Part shown: in pieces, positions 1 to 7,961 of the stretch
Layout: each line of letters begins with the position of its first letter
Position numbering within the stretch: the first letter of the stretch is position 1
DNA from: a virus
DNA length: 64,000 bases
Reading direction: 5' to 3' (one strand)
Virus record (IMG/VR): IMGVR_UViG_3300022562_001814
Location: 62,001 to 126,000 of that record
Notes under the pieces: model-generated
What the model was told of the DNA's origin: nothing
The model's input: the letters and a program-made list of their open reading frames with translations, nothing else
The model's database searches: none
Translations under genes and position numbers: made by a program

Positions 1-302
1 AAGCATTAGATCCTAAAGTTCATAAATGGGTATCAGAATTGCAAGAAAATTTTGATAAAATGCATGATTTGGCTATGAGACAATCAGAATTTATGGAAAG
101 ATATTTTGCTTCTAAACCAATAAGAATGACCGAACAAGAAGAAAAAAATCCAGATGAGTTTTCTTATGAAGATATACATCCAGATTATGATGATGGTCCA
201 GAATATTTTAGTGATGAAGCTGCTTGGAATGAAATTGAAGATGATGAAGCATTAGCTAAAAGGTTAGAATTAGAAGAACAGGCAGAAAAAGAAGATTGGT
301 AA
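1..302 (+). CDS. Partial acidic protein, C-terminal part
   Basis: The reading frame is open from base 3 to a TAA at 300-302, so this is the C-terminal ~99 residues of a gene that begins left of the window. An internal TTG at 39 could serve as a start but has no convincing ribosome binding site. The visible part is a short helical stretch followed by a strongly acidic tail rich in Asp, Glu and Tyr. Lying directly before the major capsid gene, it could be the end of a scaffolding or other prohead protein. That is inference from position only, since no motif is recognisable. Confidence 0.6.
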   Translation, partial: ALDPKVHKWVSELQENFDKMHDLAMRQSEFMERYFASKPIRMTEQEEKNPDEFSYEDIHPDYDDGPEYFSDEAAWNEIEDDEALAKRLELEEQAEKEDW

Positions 303-400
303 TTATAAATAAATGTAACTAATAACTAATATAGAAGCATTACTTCAAGAAGCCTTAAAAGGCAGCTGGGCAACTGGCAAAAACTTTCATAGGATAAATA
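303..400 (+). other. Leader of the capsid gene
   Basis: The 98-base gap holds a TATAAATA octamer at 304-311, a small GCCTT-AA-AAGGC hairpin near 352-363, and the AGGA site at 391-394 for the capsid gene. The octamer equals the T4 late-promoter core, but in so A+T-rich a sequence this may be chance. No gene is called here. Confidence 0.35.
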
Positions 401-1417
401 ATGTCAAATTTACTTTTTAATAACCAAGGCGAATTAAACGCCTCTTCAGTTAAAGATGCTTTAGCAACAATTTCTAAACTTGCTGCTAGTACCTTACAAG
501 ATAACATACCATCTAATACAGGCTTAACTTCATCGGCTCCATCAGATTCAAAACGTGATGAATTAATTTCACGTGCGATGATGACCCCAGAAGGTAAAGT
601 TGCTCTTGCACAAGCAATGGCAAATCCAATTCGTCGTAACTTGGATTATCATGGAATTGCACGTAGAGCATTAGTGGTAGATCCTCTTGCTCAAGGCGCG
701 CTTCCAACATACGATCGTGATATCGATGTCTCAGCCGTTGTAATTTCTTCAAACGGTTCGGGACCAGAATCACGCGTCTTTGGTGAACGTATTACTGTTC
801 CTGAATTTGAAATTTTCTCAAATCCAACAGTACGTATTGCAGAAGTTAAACGTCGTAGATTCAATGTTATTGACCGTGCAGTTCAAAAAGCTCGCCAAGA
901 AATTATGGCTCAAGAAGACGCTAACGTATTTGCGGCTCTTGATGCAGCGGCTGCTGTTGATAACGTTCTCCAAGATATCGCTGATGCCGGTCTCTTGAAA
1001 CGCGATCTTGTTAACTTGAAACAACAAGTTGACCAATGGGACTTAGTTACAACCAAGTTCTTTATGAACATTTCTGAATTCACTGATATTTTGAAGTGGG
1101 GTTCAGGTGGTGGACAAGGTACCAACGGTGGTGAAGTTGATCCAGTTACACAACGCGAAATTCTCTTAACCGGTCTTTATGCCCGCGTTTGGGGTGCGGA
1201 TATTCTCGTTAGCAAAATCGTTCCACCAGGGACCGTTTATGCTGCTGCTGATCCAGAATTCGTCGGTGTTATGCCAGTTCGTCAAGACATCGAAGTTCTT
1301 CCAGCCGATGAACCAAAACAATTGAAACTTGGTTGGGTTGTTAATGAAATTATCGGTATTGGTATCGTTAATGCTCGTGGCGTTGCGGCCGGGCGGAAAT
1401 CAGTCGGCCCCGCGTAA
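401..1417 (+). CDS. Major capsid protein (HK97-fold type)
   Basis: This 338-residue protein is the probable main shell subunit of the icosahedral head. It has a helical Ser/Ala-rich N-terminus, then a region typical of large-phage capsid proteins (about residues 78-110, with ARRALVVDPLAQGALPTYDRD), and a C-terminal part with QREILLTGLYARVWGADIL and a closing GIGIVNARGVAAGRK segment. An AGGA ribosome binding site lies at 391-394, seven bases before the ATG. Codon choice differs from its neighbours, with frequent CGT for Arg, CTT/CTC for Leu and GCG/GCC for Ala, as expected for the most abundant virion protein. A strong terminator follows it directly. The family assignment rests on recognised sequence pattern, not on a search. 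Confidence 0.85.
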   Translation: MSNLLFNNQGELNASSVKDALATISKLAASTLQDNIPSNTGLTSSAPSDSKRDELISRAMMTPEGKVALAQAMANPIRRNLDYHGIARRALVVDPLAQGALPTYDRDIDVSAVVISSNGSGPESRVFGERITVPEFEIFSNPTVRIAEVKRRRFNVIDRAVQKARQEIMAQEDANVFAALDAAAAVDNVLQDIADAGLLKRDLVNLKQQVDQWDLVTTKFFMNISEFTDILKWGSGGGQGTNGGEVDPVTQREILLTGLYARVWGADILVSKIVPPGTVYAAADPEFVGVMPVRQDIEVLPADEPKQLKLGWVVNEIIGIGIVNARGVAAGRKSVGPA

Positions 1418-1453
1418 TGATTAATTAATTCAATCTTCGTATTGAGTTGATAT

Positions 1454-1488
1454 AAAGTAGAGGCGGCATTAGCCGCCTTTGCTTTTTG
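1454..1488 (+). terminator. Rho-independent terminator after the capsid gene
   Basis: A perfect 7-bp GC-rich stem (AGGCGGC at 1461-1467 with GCCGCCT at 1472-1478) closes an ATTA loop. The stem can be extended by AAAG (1454-1457) pairing with CTTT (1482-1485) across a 3x3 internal loop. A T-rich run follows to about 1488. It starts about 37 bases after the capsid stop codon and is the most GC-rich hairpin seen in the window. Confidence 0.88.
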
Positions 1489-1511
1489 TATAAGCTGGTC
1501 GTTATATAATA

Positions 1512-1904
1512 GTGGTAGATAGAAAATCCAAAGTTTTAACTTTTCCAGAATTTTTACCTAAAGAATTATATAAACATTTTATACGTGGCATGATAGATGG
1601 GGATGGTTGGATTTATATTCCAACTAATAATAGGTATTGTCCTAATGTAGGATTACTTGCGACTAGAAATATTAATGATAAATTACAAGAGATTTTTAAT
1701 CAATTAGGGCTGATCTCATATCTCTGTAAAGCATATAAACAAGATATTAATGAAATGTGCGAGATACGTATTAAAAATTATAAACAGTCAAAAGTTCTGC
1801 TTGACTGACTCTATCAAGATTCTACCATTCATTTAAATCGAAAATATAAACTTTATCAAATCTTGAATGATAAATATAATAATTTGAGAGAACAAAATAA
1901 ATAA
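1512..1904 (+). pseudogene. Decayed LAGLIDADG homing endonuclease
   Basis: From a GTG at 1512 the frame encodes a LAGLIDADG-type segment, HFIRGMIDGDGWIYI, at about residues 22-36. This matches the second catalytic motif of two-motif enzymes; the N-terminal half with the first motif is missing. The frame stops at TGA 1806-1808 after KVLLD, but the same frame continues to TAA at 1902-1904. That continuation reads like the family's C-terminal end (LYQDSTIHLNRKYKLYQIL). The intact relative at 20760-21704 ends similarly, with STIFLDRKYKKYLELK. The TGA sits where many relatives have Trp, so it looks like a TGG-to-TGA nonsense change. The gene is 5'-truncated and interrupted, and probably inactive. 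It lies just after the capsid gene, a typical homing site. Confidence 0.75.
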
Positions 1905-1924
1905 TAATTGTTATATAATTTATT

Positions 1925-2140
1925 ATGAAGTCTCGTAATTATTTTGATAAACATTTTACTACCCAACGCCGTTCGGAAGGCACTTATTATGATAATGATA
2001 CTAATCGTAAAAGTGTGAGACGTAGAGGTAAAGAACTTATTAATGCACAGCTTAATGAGTTTGATGAATTGGTAGAAACGGAATTATTAGAAGATTTGGA
2101 ATTTGATTTTCAGGATGAAGAACAGGAAAGTGATGAATGA
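1925..2140 (+). CDS. Small acidic-tailed protein of unknown function
   Basis: A 71-residue protein with a basic, Arg-rich first half and a strongly acidic second half (ELLEDLEFDF, then DEEQESDE). No family is recognised. It is the only otherwise intact gene seen here that ends in TGA, and that TGA is followed at once by an in-frame TAA. The charge pattern suggests a small nucleic-acid or virion-associated protein, but this is a guess. It is followed closely by the zinc-binding gene at 2162. Confidence 0.6.
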   Translation: MKSRNYFDKHFTTQRRSEGTYYDNDTNRKSVRRRGKELINAQLNEFDELVETELLEDLEFDFQDEEQESDE

Positions 2141-2161
2141 TAAATAATATCACATCAATTT

Positions 2162-2710
2162 ATGAGTATTACCATTGATAGTGATTTACCTCATAATATT
2201 ATTAATAAAACGGAACCTTGCTTATGTTCACAAATGGCTGAAGGGTGGACTGATTATTATCAGGGTAAACGAACTCCAGAAATTGAAAAAAATCTAAAAT
2301 TAGAAGCTAATCCTAATTGTCCTTTTTGTAAAGGAGAAGGTATTGAAGTAGTAGGATATGAAGACACGCCTTCATTGCAATTATCTAATAGAAACGCTAA
2401 TGCTCTATTTAAAATATTAGGAATTAATCTTTTTGGTAAAGAGGGAATGGTTGGTGAAATGACAATTCCAGAAGCTCGTAGAGCTATTATGCGTTCTCAA
2501 TCAAGAAAGAATGTTTCTCAGTTTGTTTTACCGGAAAAAAATCTTTATGGTAAACCTAGAGAAATATCTCCCGGTGTTATTGATTTAAAACCGTTAAGAT
2601 TTTTTGAACCAGCTTTAACAGAAGAGCAATTAAAAGATTATATAAAAAGATTTGCCGAATTTGTTATTAAAGTAAGTCGTCTCGGTGCCACCAAAATTAT
2701 GTGGCATTAA
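2162..2710 (+). CDS. Unknown protein with Cys-pair zinc site
   Basis: A 182-residue protein. Near the N-terminus (about residues 20-60) are two cysteine pairs, CLC and CPFCKGEG, the second resembling the CxxCxGxG knuckle of DnaJ-type zinc sites. The remainder contains GEMTIPEARRAIMRSQSRKN and a C-terminal helical stretch with LTEEQLKDYIKRFAEFVIK. I do not recognise a function. A structural zinc site and a role in head or neck assembly are plausible given the position, but unproven. Confidence 0.65.
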   Translation: MSITIDSDLPHNIINKTEPCLCSQMAEGWTDYYQGKRTPEIEKNLKLEANPNCPFCKGEGIEVVGYEDTPSLQLSNRNANALFKILGINLFGKEGMVGEMTIPEARRAIMRSQSRKNVSQFVLPEKNLYGKPREISPGVIDLKPLRFFEPALTEEQLKDYIKRFAEFVIKVSRLGATKIMWH

Positions 2711-2724
2711 CTATTTGTATCACA

Positions 2725-2889
2725 ATGTCTGATAAATGCGATGAGGATTTACAATTAATAAATATTAAAAAATATTTATCTAGTTGTTTAACTAAAAGAC
2801 ATATACCGTCTTATATAGAAATATCGCATAGATATTCTGATGATGTAGAATATTTGTTAAGTATAATTGATCGATTAAAAAATAAATAA
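2725..2889 (+). CDS. Small unknown protein
   Basis: A 54-residue frame starting at ATG 2725. It could be extended to a GTG at 2701 that overlaps the previous gene. Lysine-, isoleucine- and tyrosine-rich, no motif recognised. No good ribosome binding site is visible, so expression may depend on coupling to the gene before it. It ends 19 bases before the convergent methyltransferase gene. Confidence 0.4.
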   Translation: MSDKCDEDLQLINIKKYLSSCLTKRHIPSYIEISHRYSDDVEYLLSIIDRLKNK

Positions 2890-2908
2890 TTTCATTTTAT
2901 GTATTATA

Positions 2909-3712
2909 TTATTTTAATCTATTAATTATCAATTTATAATTGATTGGATCAAGTTCAATTAAAATAAATTTTCTACCTAATTTTCTAGCCGCTAAACCGG
3001 TGCTTCCGCTCCCGGCAAATGGATCCATTACGGTATCTCCTTTGCGTGTATGTGTTTCAATCATAATTTCAGCTAATTTTTCAGGTTTTTGGGCAATATG
3101 TACTTTACCAGAAAATAATTCATTAATATCAGTCCAAACATTTGTACGTCTTAGATATTTGCTTTTTGCCGGATAATCTTTATTAAACCCCATATATCCT
3201 CTTTCTTGATCTAAAAGTGGAATATTGAATATTTTGGGTTTATCTCCATTTATTAACCACGCACATTCTTCTCTTGTAAAGAGATAATCGTCTTTTTTTC
3301 CGTATGCTCTACGTTTTTTCCAGGTGATTAAATTTCGAAGTATCATGCCAGTTTCATCTTCAACTTTAGATAACCAGTCGAAAAAGATACGATTATGTGG
3401 TTTTCCTATACCGCCCCACATATATAAGCTAGCGCCTTTGGATAAATATTTTAGACATTCTTTGGTCCATTCCATATAATCATTTGTTGTAATACCTTTA
3501 TCCCAGGCATTAGTAACAATTTCTCCATACGGAGGATCTGCTATTATAAGGGGTAATCGGTTCTTATATTCTTTTAATAAGGCTTCAACTTCTAGACTTC
3601 CAAAAGCTCCATTAATAACTATGCCATCCGGAAATACAGTATGTTTAATGCGTGGTTTAGCAGTTTTTTCTAAAAATCTATCTAAATATTTATTTAAAAA
3701 CACATTAAACAT
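2909..3712 (-). CDS. Orphan beta-class DNA adenine/cytosine-N4 methyltransferase
   Basis: A 267-residue protein with both hallmarks of the N6_N4_Mtase family. The catalytic motif DPPYG is at about residues 59-63, and the S-adenosylmethionine-binding motif DPFAGSGSTG is at about 230-239. The order catalytic-then-SAM defines the beta class. The middle region (KKRRAYGKKDDYLFTREECAWLI) would be the target-recognition region. It transfers a methyl group from S-adenosylmethionine to an exocyclic amino group in a short DNA site; the site cannot be read from sequence. No restriction enzyme gene is adjacent, so it is probably an orphan enzyme protecting phage DNA from host restriction or regulating expression. 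It sits just downstream of rnhB on the minus strand, 39 bases apart, and both may share a transcript. Confidence 0.9.
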   Translation of the reverse strand: MFNVFLNKYLDRFLEKTAKPRIKHTVFPDGIVINGAFGSLEVEALLKEYKNRLPLIIADPPYGEIVTNAWDKGITTNDYMEWTKECLKYLSKGASLYMWGGIGKPHNRIFFDWLSKVEDETGMILRNLITWKKRRAYGKKDDYLFTREECAWLINGDKPKIFNIPLLDQERGYMGFNKDYPAKSKYLRRTNVWTDINELFSGKVHIAQKPEKLAEIMIETHTRKGDTVMDPFAGSGSTGLAARKLGRKFILIELDPINYKLIINRLK

Positions 3713-3751
3713 AATATATATTAATGCGTTTTAATGGTAATTAATTATTTG

Positions 3752-4342
3752 TTAATATTTGACATTATAGCTTTTTCTATGAAATTCAGATAATCCATAT
3801 TTTTTAACAGCTTCTTTATGATCTTTTACAATATACCCAACATTCTCATTCCAATTATATTCTGGATATAAATTATGTAATTCATTCATCATTAATTTGT
3901 CTCTAAATTGTTTAGCTATAATCGATGCTGCCATTACAGTTGGAAATTTATTATCAGCTTTAATTTCTGATCTAATTTTAATGTGTGGATTTAATCCGTA
4001 TTTAATAAGATATTGGGGATTAATATTTCCATCTAAAATAATTTCTTCATCATTAGAATATAAATTATTAATTACTTGCACAAAACATTTTTTATGACAA
4101 GCCCCCAATCCTAAAGTATCAATTTCTTTATTGGAAGCCATGGCAATATCAAAGGTGATAATTTTTTGTTCGACTAATTTGTGTAATTGAGAATTTACTA
4201 TCTCTCTTTGTTTAAAAGTTAATTTTTTTGAATCTTTTAAATCTGACATAGTCCAATTTATAGGGGCTCGGACCGCGCCAATTAAAATTGGTCCAGCCCA
4301 CGAGCCGTACCCCACTTCATCTATTCCTATGATATATTGCAT
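3752..4342 (-). CDS. rnhB: Ribonuclease HII
   Basis: A 196-residue protein matching RNase HII, which cuts RNA in RNA-DNA hybrids and single ribonucleotides in duplex DNA. The signature GIDEVGYGSWAGP is at residues 6-18, with Asp8 and Glu9 as metal ligands. DSKKLT follows at 37-42, LDGN at 103-106 (Asp104) and a KADNKF segment with Asp130. AASIIAKQFRD (138-148) and a C-terminal HRKSY complete the pattern. All four expected acidic residues are present, so it should be active. The usual GxG-Arg in the first motif is GYG here. Length is normal for the family. It is divergent from the gene at 4386, with 43 bases between, and precedes the methyltransferase. No clear SD is seen before its ATG. Confidence 0.93.
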   Translation of the reverse strand: MQYIIGIDEVGYGSWAGPILIGAVRAPINWTMSDLKDSKKLTFKQREIVNSQLHKLVEQKIITFDIAMASNKEIDTLGLGACHKKCFVQVINNLYSNDEEIILDGNINPQYLIKYGLNPHIKIRSEIKADNKFPTVMAASIIAKQFRDKLMMNELHNLYPEYNWNENVGYIVKDHKEAVKKYGLSEFHRKSYNVKY

Positions 4343-4385
4343 ATTTTGCTACGCTTTTAATGGCATTAGTATAAGGATTGTGTTC

Positions 4386-5099
4386 ATGATGTCAGAATTT
4401 TCGGATATTTATCAAATTCTGTGTGATTTTAAAAAAAATCATAAAGATCGAATTAAATGTTCTCAATTTCGAAAAAAATATATACAACCAGTATTGGTCA
4501 AACAAGCATTTGATACAAGACGTATAAATCAAAATACTGATTTTAATCCTCGTAGAAATTTACAATATTATCAACGTAGCGAACCTTTTATAAGTGCAAA
4601 AACTGCCGAAAAAATTGAAGATTTTTTCAAAATCAAAATGGCTGCCGATGAAATAAGAGATAAATATATTGGTGAGCCCGATTGGTTAGATTCTTATACA
4701 CGTATTTTGTGTAATGCCGTAGATCAAACATTAAGGATAGAACAAAAAGATTTTGATTATTCAGATACTCAATTAGAATATTTGTCAGAATTATTATATG
4801 TAAGATATCGTTTAAGGCCAGAAGATATTAAAAGCGCATCAAAAGAACATTTAAAAGATATTTTTCTAAATAAAGATGAACGTCTTTTGCGTCGCTCTAT
4901 TTTTGTTAATTATCAAAAAGATATGCACAAAACCAGCGAAGTTCCGGCATCTTCTAATCAAGATGCATTAATTAATAAGTTATTTGATAATGTTAAAGCT
5001 AGTAAAGAAAATAAGGAGGTAGAACGTTCTGTAACTATAACAATCAAAGATAAAATAGTTGATGATATAGTTAAAAATGCTAATCCTGTAAAGGAATAA
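4386..5099 (+). CDS. Unknown protein, possible head or neck component
   Basis: A 237-residue protein. I chose ATG 4386 because an AAGGA ribosome binding site lies about nine bases upstream; the frame could be extended to ATG 4329, which would overlap rnhB on the other strand. It is rich in charged residues and predicted to be mostly helical, with many Lys and Arg and a Lys/Glu-rich C-terminus. No domain is recognised. It overlaps nothing and is followed by a virion-like gene only one base after its stop, so the two are probably co-translated. Confidence 0.6.
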   Translation: MMSEFSDIYQILCDFKKNHKDRIKCSQFRKKYIQPVLVKQAFDTRRINQNTDFNPRRNLQYYQRSEPFISAKTAEKIEDFFKIKMAADEIRDKYIGEPDWLDSYTRILCNAVDQTLRIEQKDFDYSDTQLEYLSELLYVRYRLRPEDIKSASKEHLKDIFLNKDERLLRRSIFVNYQKDMHKTSEVPASSNQDALINKLFDNVKASKENKEVERSVTITIKDKIVDDIVKNANPVKE

Positions 5100-5100
5100 G

Positions 5101-5715
5101 ATGACCAATCAATTTGCAACCCAATATCCTTTTAATTATCCTATTAATGGTTGTTTTATTGTCCAAAATATAATTACAGATAGTAATAAAACTATAAGAA
5201 TTTTTGATTATCCTATTCCAGTTGGTACTAGTCGAGATTTATTAAGAATACCCGGGGTATCGGAATCTAGTATTAGAGCTTCTCTTCTTAAAGGTACGTT
5301 ACGTAATAAATTAATAGCAAAAGAAATAAAAGTAATTTGTAGCGATATAGACTTATTACAATTTAATAATACTCAAAAACAATTCTTACTTAATGGCGGT
5401 ATAGTGAATGGTTTAGAAGTGCCTGGTGGTATCACAGATATTAATTATGTGTTTAAAGATGAAATACCACTAATTGGTGTTAAAGATGGAATCAATAGAG
5501 TATTTACTACTCCAGATAAATTTTTAAATGGAATTTATTTTGGTAATAATTTTCATATACATATAAAACATAATGGTAGGGATATATATGAAGGTATTGA
5601 TTATACTATTAGCGAATCCGGTGGCGTTGGTACTGGATTCGATACGATTAATATATTCTCATTTACTCCAAAACCACGAAGCTTATTGTTTGCAAGTTAT
5701 GTTATCATTAATTAA
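5101..5715 (+). CDS. Putative virion structural protein
   Basis: A 204-residue protein with an AAAGGA ribosome binding site inside the end of the previous gene. The first half (PIPVGTSRDLLRIPGVSESSIRASLLKG) resembles small phage head/neck proteins. The second half has a beta-rich pattern common in phage adaptor and fibre proteins: GVKDGINRVFTTPDKFLNG, then HIKHNGRDIYEGIDYT and a final FTPKPRSLLFASYVI strand. A structural role is inferred from this pattern and from the following run of virion genes. Confidence 0.6.
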   Translation: MTNQFATQYPFNYPINGCFIVQNIITDSNKTIRIFDYPIPVGTSRDLLRIPGVSESSIRASLLKGTLRNKLIAKEIKVICSDIDLLQFNNTQKQFLLNGGIVNGLEVPGGITDINYVFKDEIPLIGVKDGINRVFTTPDKFLNGIYFGNNFHIHIKHNGRDIYEGIDYTISESGGVGTGFDTINIFSFTPKPRSLLFASYVIIN

Positions 5716-5784
5716 TAATTAATAATTTATATTAATAATTAAATATTATTGTGTAACTAATCGTCGATTATAGGATATAAATAA

Positions 5785-7290
5785 ATGGTATTTACTCGTT
5801 TGAATGCTTTAGATCAGGCATTAGATATAGCTGGTTCGTTATTGCAATCAGATACAAAAACATTATCTAATGAACCAGACGGGTATGGGGCTGTAGTAAC
5901 AGGGCAAACAGGAACAACTGCTGGCATTACTACTGTGGTTTCCGGTATAGCTACAATAACCGGTTTAACTGGTATGACTGCAGAATCGGTTGGTCGATTT
6001 TTAACACTTGTTGGGGCTGCCTCTGCTGGAAATAATGGTACCTTTTTAATTGTTACTTTTAATTCGGCAACCTCGGTTGATGTTTCAAATATTAATGCGG
6101 TTGCATCAGATGCTAATAACGGCTCTATTACTTGGTCAGAAAGATCTCCATATTCTTTAGAAGATGATATTAATTTTATTCGTACTGATCGTAGGTTAAT
6201 TAAAGGAACTACAAATTTTTATGATGATGTTCCAACTTATCAACGCCCAACTGCAATTGGTACCGATGTTCCAGCCAATTTAACCAATATTTCAGGTAGT
6301 ACGCTTGATGCTCACGCATGGATTGTTAATAGGGTTTATAGAGTCGATTCTGTTGCCCCAGGTGATGGTTATTCTACTATTACTGGCGCTTCACAATTTC
6401 AATATGCTGATTCTGTAGATAGAACTGGCGTTCCAATTTGGGATGGTTTTGATGCTGGCAATTGGGAAGCCACTTATGTTGAAATTATTGACCCAGTCAC
6501 TTTAAATTCCTTAGTTGCTCAGGGCGGTATTGCCGATGGTTATAGAATTTTTGGACGTACCAGAGCTGGCACTACCGGCGTAGAACCAAATAGCGTTGAA
6601 GTTGAATTTAGAGCAGTTCCATTTGGAGCCGATATTTCAACGTCTATTGCTTATACTTGGGACGGTTATCAACCAACAACTGTAGATTATTATTACGCTT
6701 ATCGTGAGAGAGCGGATCAATTAACTGAAACTGCATTTAGAACAACATTAGTTAATGGTTTATTTGCCGATTCTCAAGGAACGGCTAATATTAATAATAT
6801 ATTACAAGTTCTTGGTGTAACTGCAGGTGATAATTATCTTACTGGTTTAACTAATTTAACTAATTATTATGTGTTTAGTGATTTGCCAGACGCTACTCCA
6901 TCAGTAACAGAAGCTTTTAATACTATAAATGAACAAATTGGTGATAGGATATTTACTGGTAATGTTATTGGTGATAATGATGGTTATACTATTACTGCTA
7001 TTTTACAAAATTTAGCAGATGCTATTTCTCAAGCCAATTTTATAAGAGTAATTGAAAGATTAGTTGCCGATATTAATGCCGGAGTAGCTCATACTATTCC
7101 TGGTGGTAATACTTATACAATAGATCCAACTAATAATGGACAAAATTTAGTAGTTTATACTAGAGGAATCTTAAGAGATCCCGGGCCGGTTGTTGATTAT
7201 AATGATTATGAGGAAACTAGTACCACATCCATCACTTTTTATGCTAAACAAAAAGCAGGAGATCATATCAACTATTTTATTTATTCTTAA
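5785..7290 (+). CDS. Virion structural protein with repeated DGY tripeptides
   Basis: A 501-residue beta-rich protein with a TAGGA ribosome binding site. The region at about residues 40-115 (GITTVVSGIATITGLTGMT, then GNNGTFLIVTF) resembles the small beta-sandwich units found in phage neck and fibre proteins. It is followed by a WSERSPYSLEDDINFIRTDRRLIKGT segment. Asp-Gly-Tyr occurs five times. A role in the head-tail connector, collar or whiskers is possible from its place between the capsid and tail genes. No enzymatic motif is seen. Confidence 0.65.
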   Translation: MVFTRLNALDQALDIAGSLLQSDTKTLSNEPDGYGAVVTGQTGTTAGITTVVSGIATITGLTGMTAESVGRFLTLVGAASAGNNGTFLIVTFNSATSVDVSNINAVASDANNGSITWSERSPYSLEDDINFIRTDRRLIKGTTNFYDDVPTYQRPTAIGTDVPANLTNISGSTLDAHAWIVNRVYRVDSVAPGDGYSTITGASQFQYADSVDRTGVPIWDGFDAGNWEATYVEIIDPVTLNSLVAQGGIADGYRIFGRTRAGTTGVEPNSVEVEFRAVPFGADISTSIAYTWDGYQPTTVDYYYAYRERADQLTETAFRTTLVNGLFADSQGTANINNILQVLGVTAGDNYLTGLTNLTNYYVFSDLPDATPSVTEAFNTINEQIGDRIFTGNVIGDNDGYTITAILQNLADAISQANFIRVIERLVADINAGVAHTIPGGNTYTIDPTNNGQNLVVYTRGILRDPGPVVDYNDYEETSTTSITFYAKQKAGDHINYFIYS

Positions 7291-7310
7291 TTAAATCATA
7301 TATAAAATAG

Positions 7311-7520
7311 ATGATTAGAAAGCCTGATTTAAAAATAACCCAAATAGAAGAACCGCTCGGAAGATGGTGTTCTTCTGGGCATTGTCCGCCCAAAACTTTT
7401 ACTGTGGACGATGCAGAAAATCCTATGCGGTTTTTCAGCGTTGAAGGTTGTGGAATTTCTGGTGTATTTTGTGAATTATGTTTGAAAATAGCTAATAAAT
7501 TTAGTAAAAAAAAGAGGTAA
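7311..7520 (+). CDS. Small zinc-binding protein
   Basis: A 69-residue protein with several cysteines. WCSSGHC near residues 19-25 and GCGISGVFCELC near 47-58 could form one zinc site. It ends in a very basic tail (KFSKKKR). No family is recognised. It is followed three bases later by the next gene. Confidence 0.6.
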   Translation: MIRKPDLKITQIEEPLGRWCSSGHCPPKTFTVDDAENPMRFFSVEGCGISGVFCELCLKIANKFSKKKR

Positions 7521-7523
7521 GTA

Positions 7524-7919
7524 ATGGCTTATGCGGAAGATTTAATTAAATTAAGAAAAAGAATGTTGGACGCATTAACGTATAATGTGATTGATTCTAA
7601 ATCAAAAGATTTGTATGAAGCTACATTAATTCAAATTATGAATGAATCGGAAAAGCAAAGACAAACGTGTGTTGGTCGGGCCGAAGAATTAAGAAGACAG
7701 GCAGGAATTTCTGATGGTCAAGCCAATGCTTTTTCTCAAATGAGTAGTATTATTTATAATGTTTTGAATGGTTATATTATGGCTGCCGAACGGCAGAAAA
7801 AAGAAGAAGAAATTCACGCCACCGAAATGGCCGAAAAAGAAGCTTTGGTGCAAAAAACATTAGTAAAATCAATGTCAGAATCTGAAGAAGAAGTTAAAAA
7901 ACGTAGAAAAAGACAATAA
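7524..7919 (+). CDS. Helical charged protein of unknown function
   Basis: A 131-residue protein preceded by AGAGGT. It is almost wholly helical in appearance, with a Glu/Lys-rich coiled-coil-like second half (AERQKKEEEIHATEMAEKE) and a basic end (KKRRKRQ). It could be a small assembly or scaffold factor, but nothing in the sequence proves this. Confidence 0.6.
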   Translation: MAYAEDLIKLRKRMLDALTYNVIDSKSKDLYEATLIQIMNESEKQRQTCVGRAEELRRQAGISDGQANAFSQMSSIIYNVLNGYIMAAERQKKEEEIHATEMAEKEALVQKTLVKSMSESEEEVKKRRKRQ

Positions 7920-7961
7920 TAATTTATTTTGTGGCATTCGATATTTTAGTATTGTAGTGGT

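Noticed and set aside
319-420. Open 33-codon stretch before the capsid gene (NIEALLQEALKGSW)
   Set aside because: It reads like a peptide but has no ATG, GTG or TTG start after the stop at 316-318, and it overlaps the capsid start. Probably coincidental.
1512-2140. Genome-wide reassignment of TGA to Trp
   Set aside because: Genes of 1355, 1507 and 1600 residues contain no internal TGA, which would be expected if TGA coded for Trp in so A+T-rich a genome. The TGA at 1806 is better explained as a nonsense mutation.
2701-2889. Longer start (GTG 2701) for the small gene
   Set aside because: It overlaps the previous gene by ten bases with no SD; ATG 2725 is as likely and simpler.
5716-5784. AT-rich inverted repeats in the gap before 5785
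   Set aside because: Simple TTAATAAT-type sequence pairs with itself in many ways; there is no stable unique stem or T-run.
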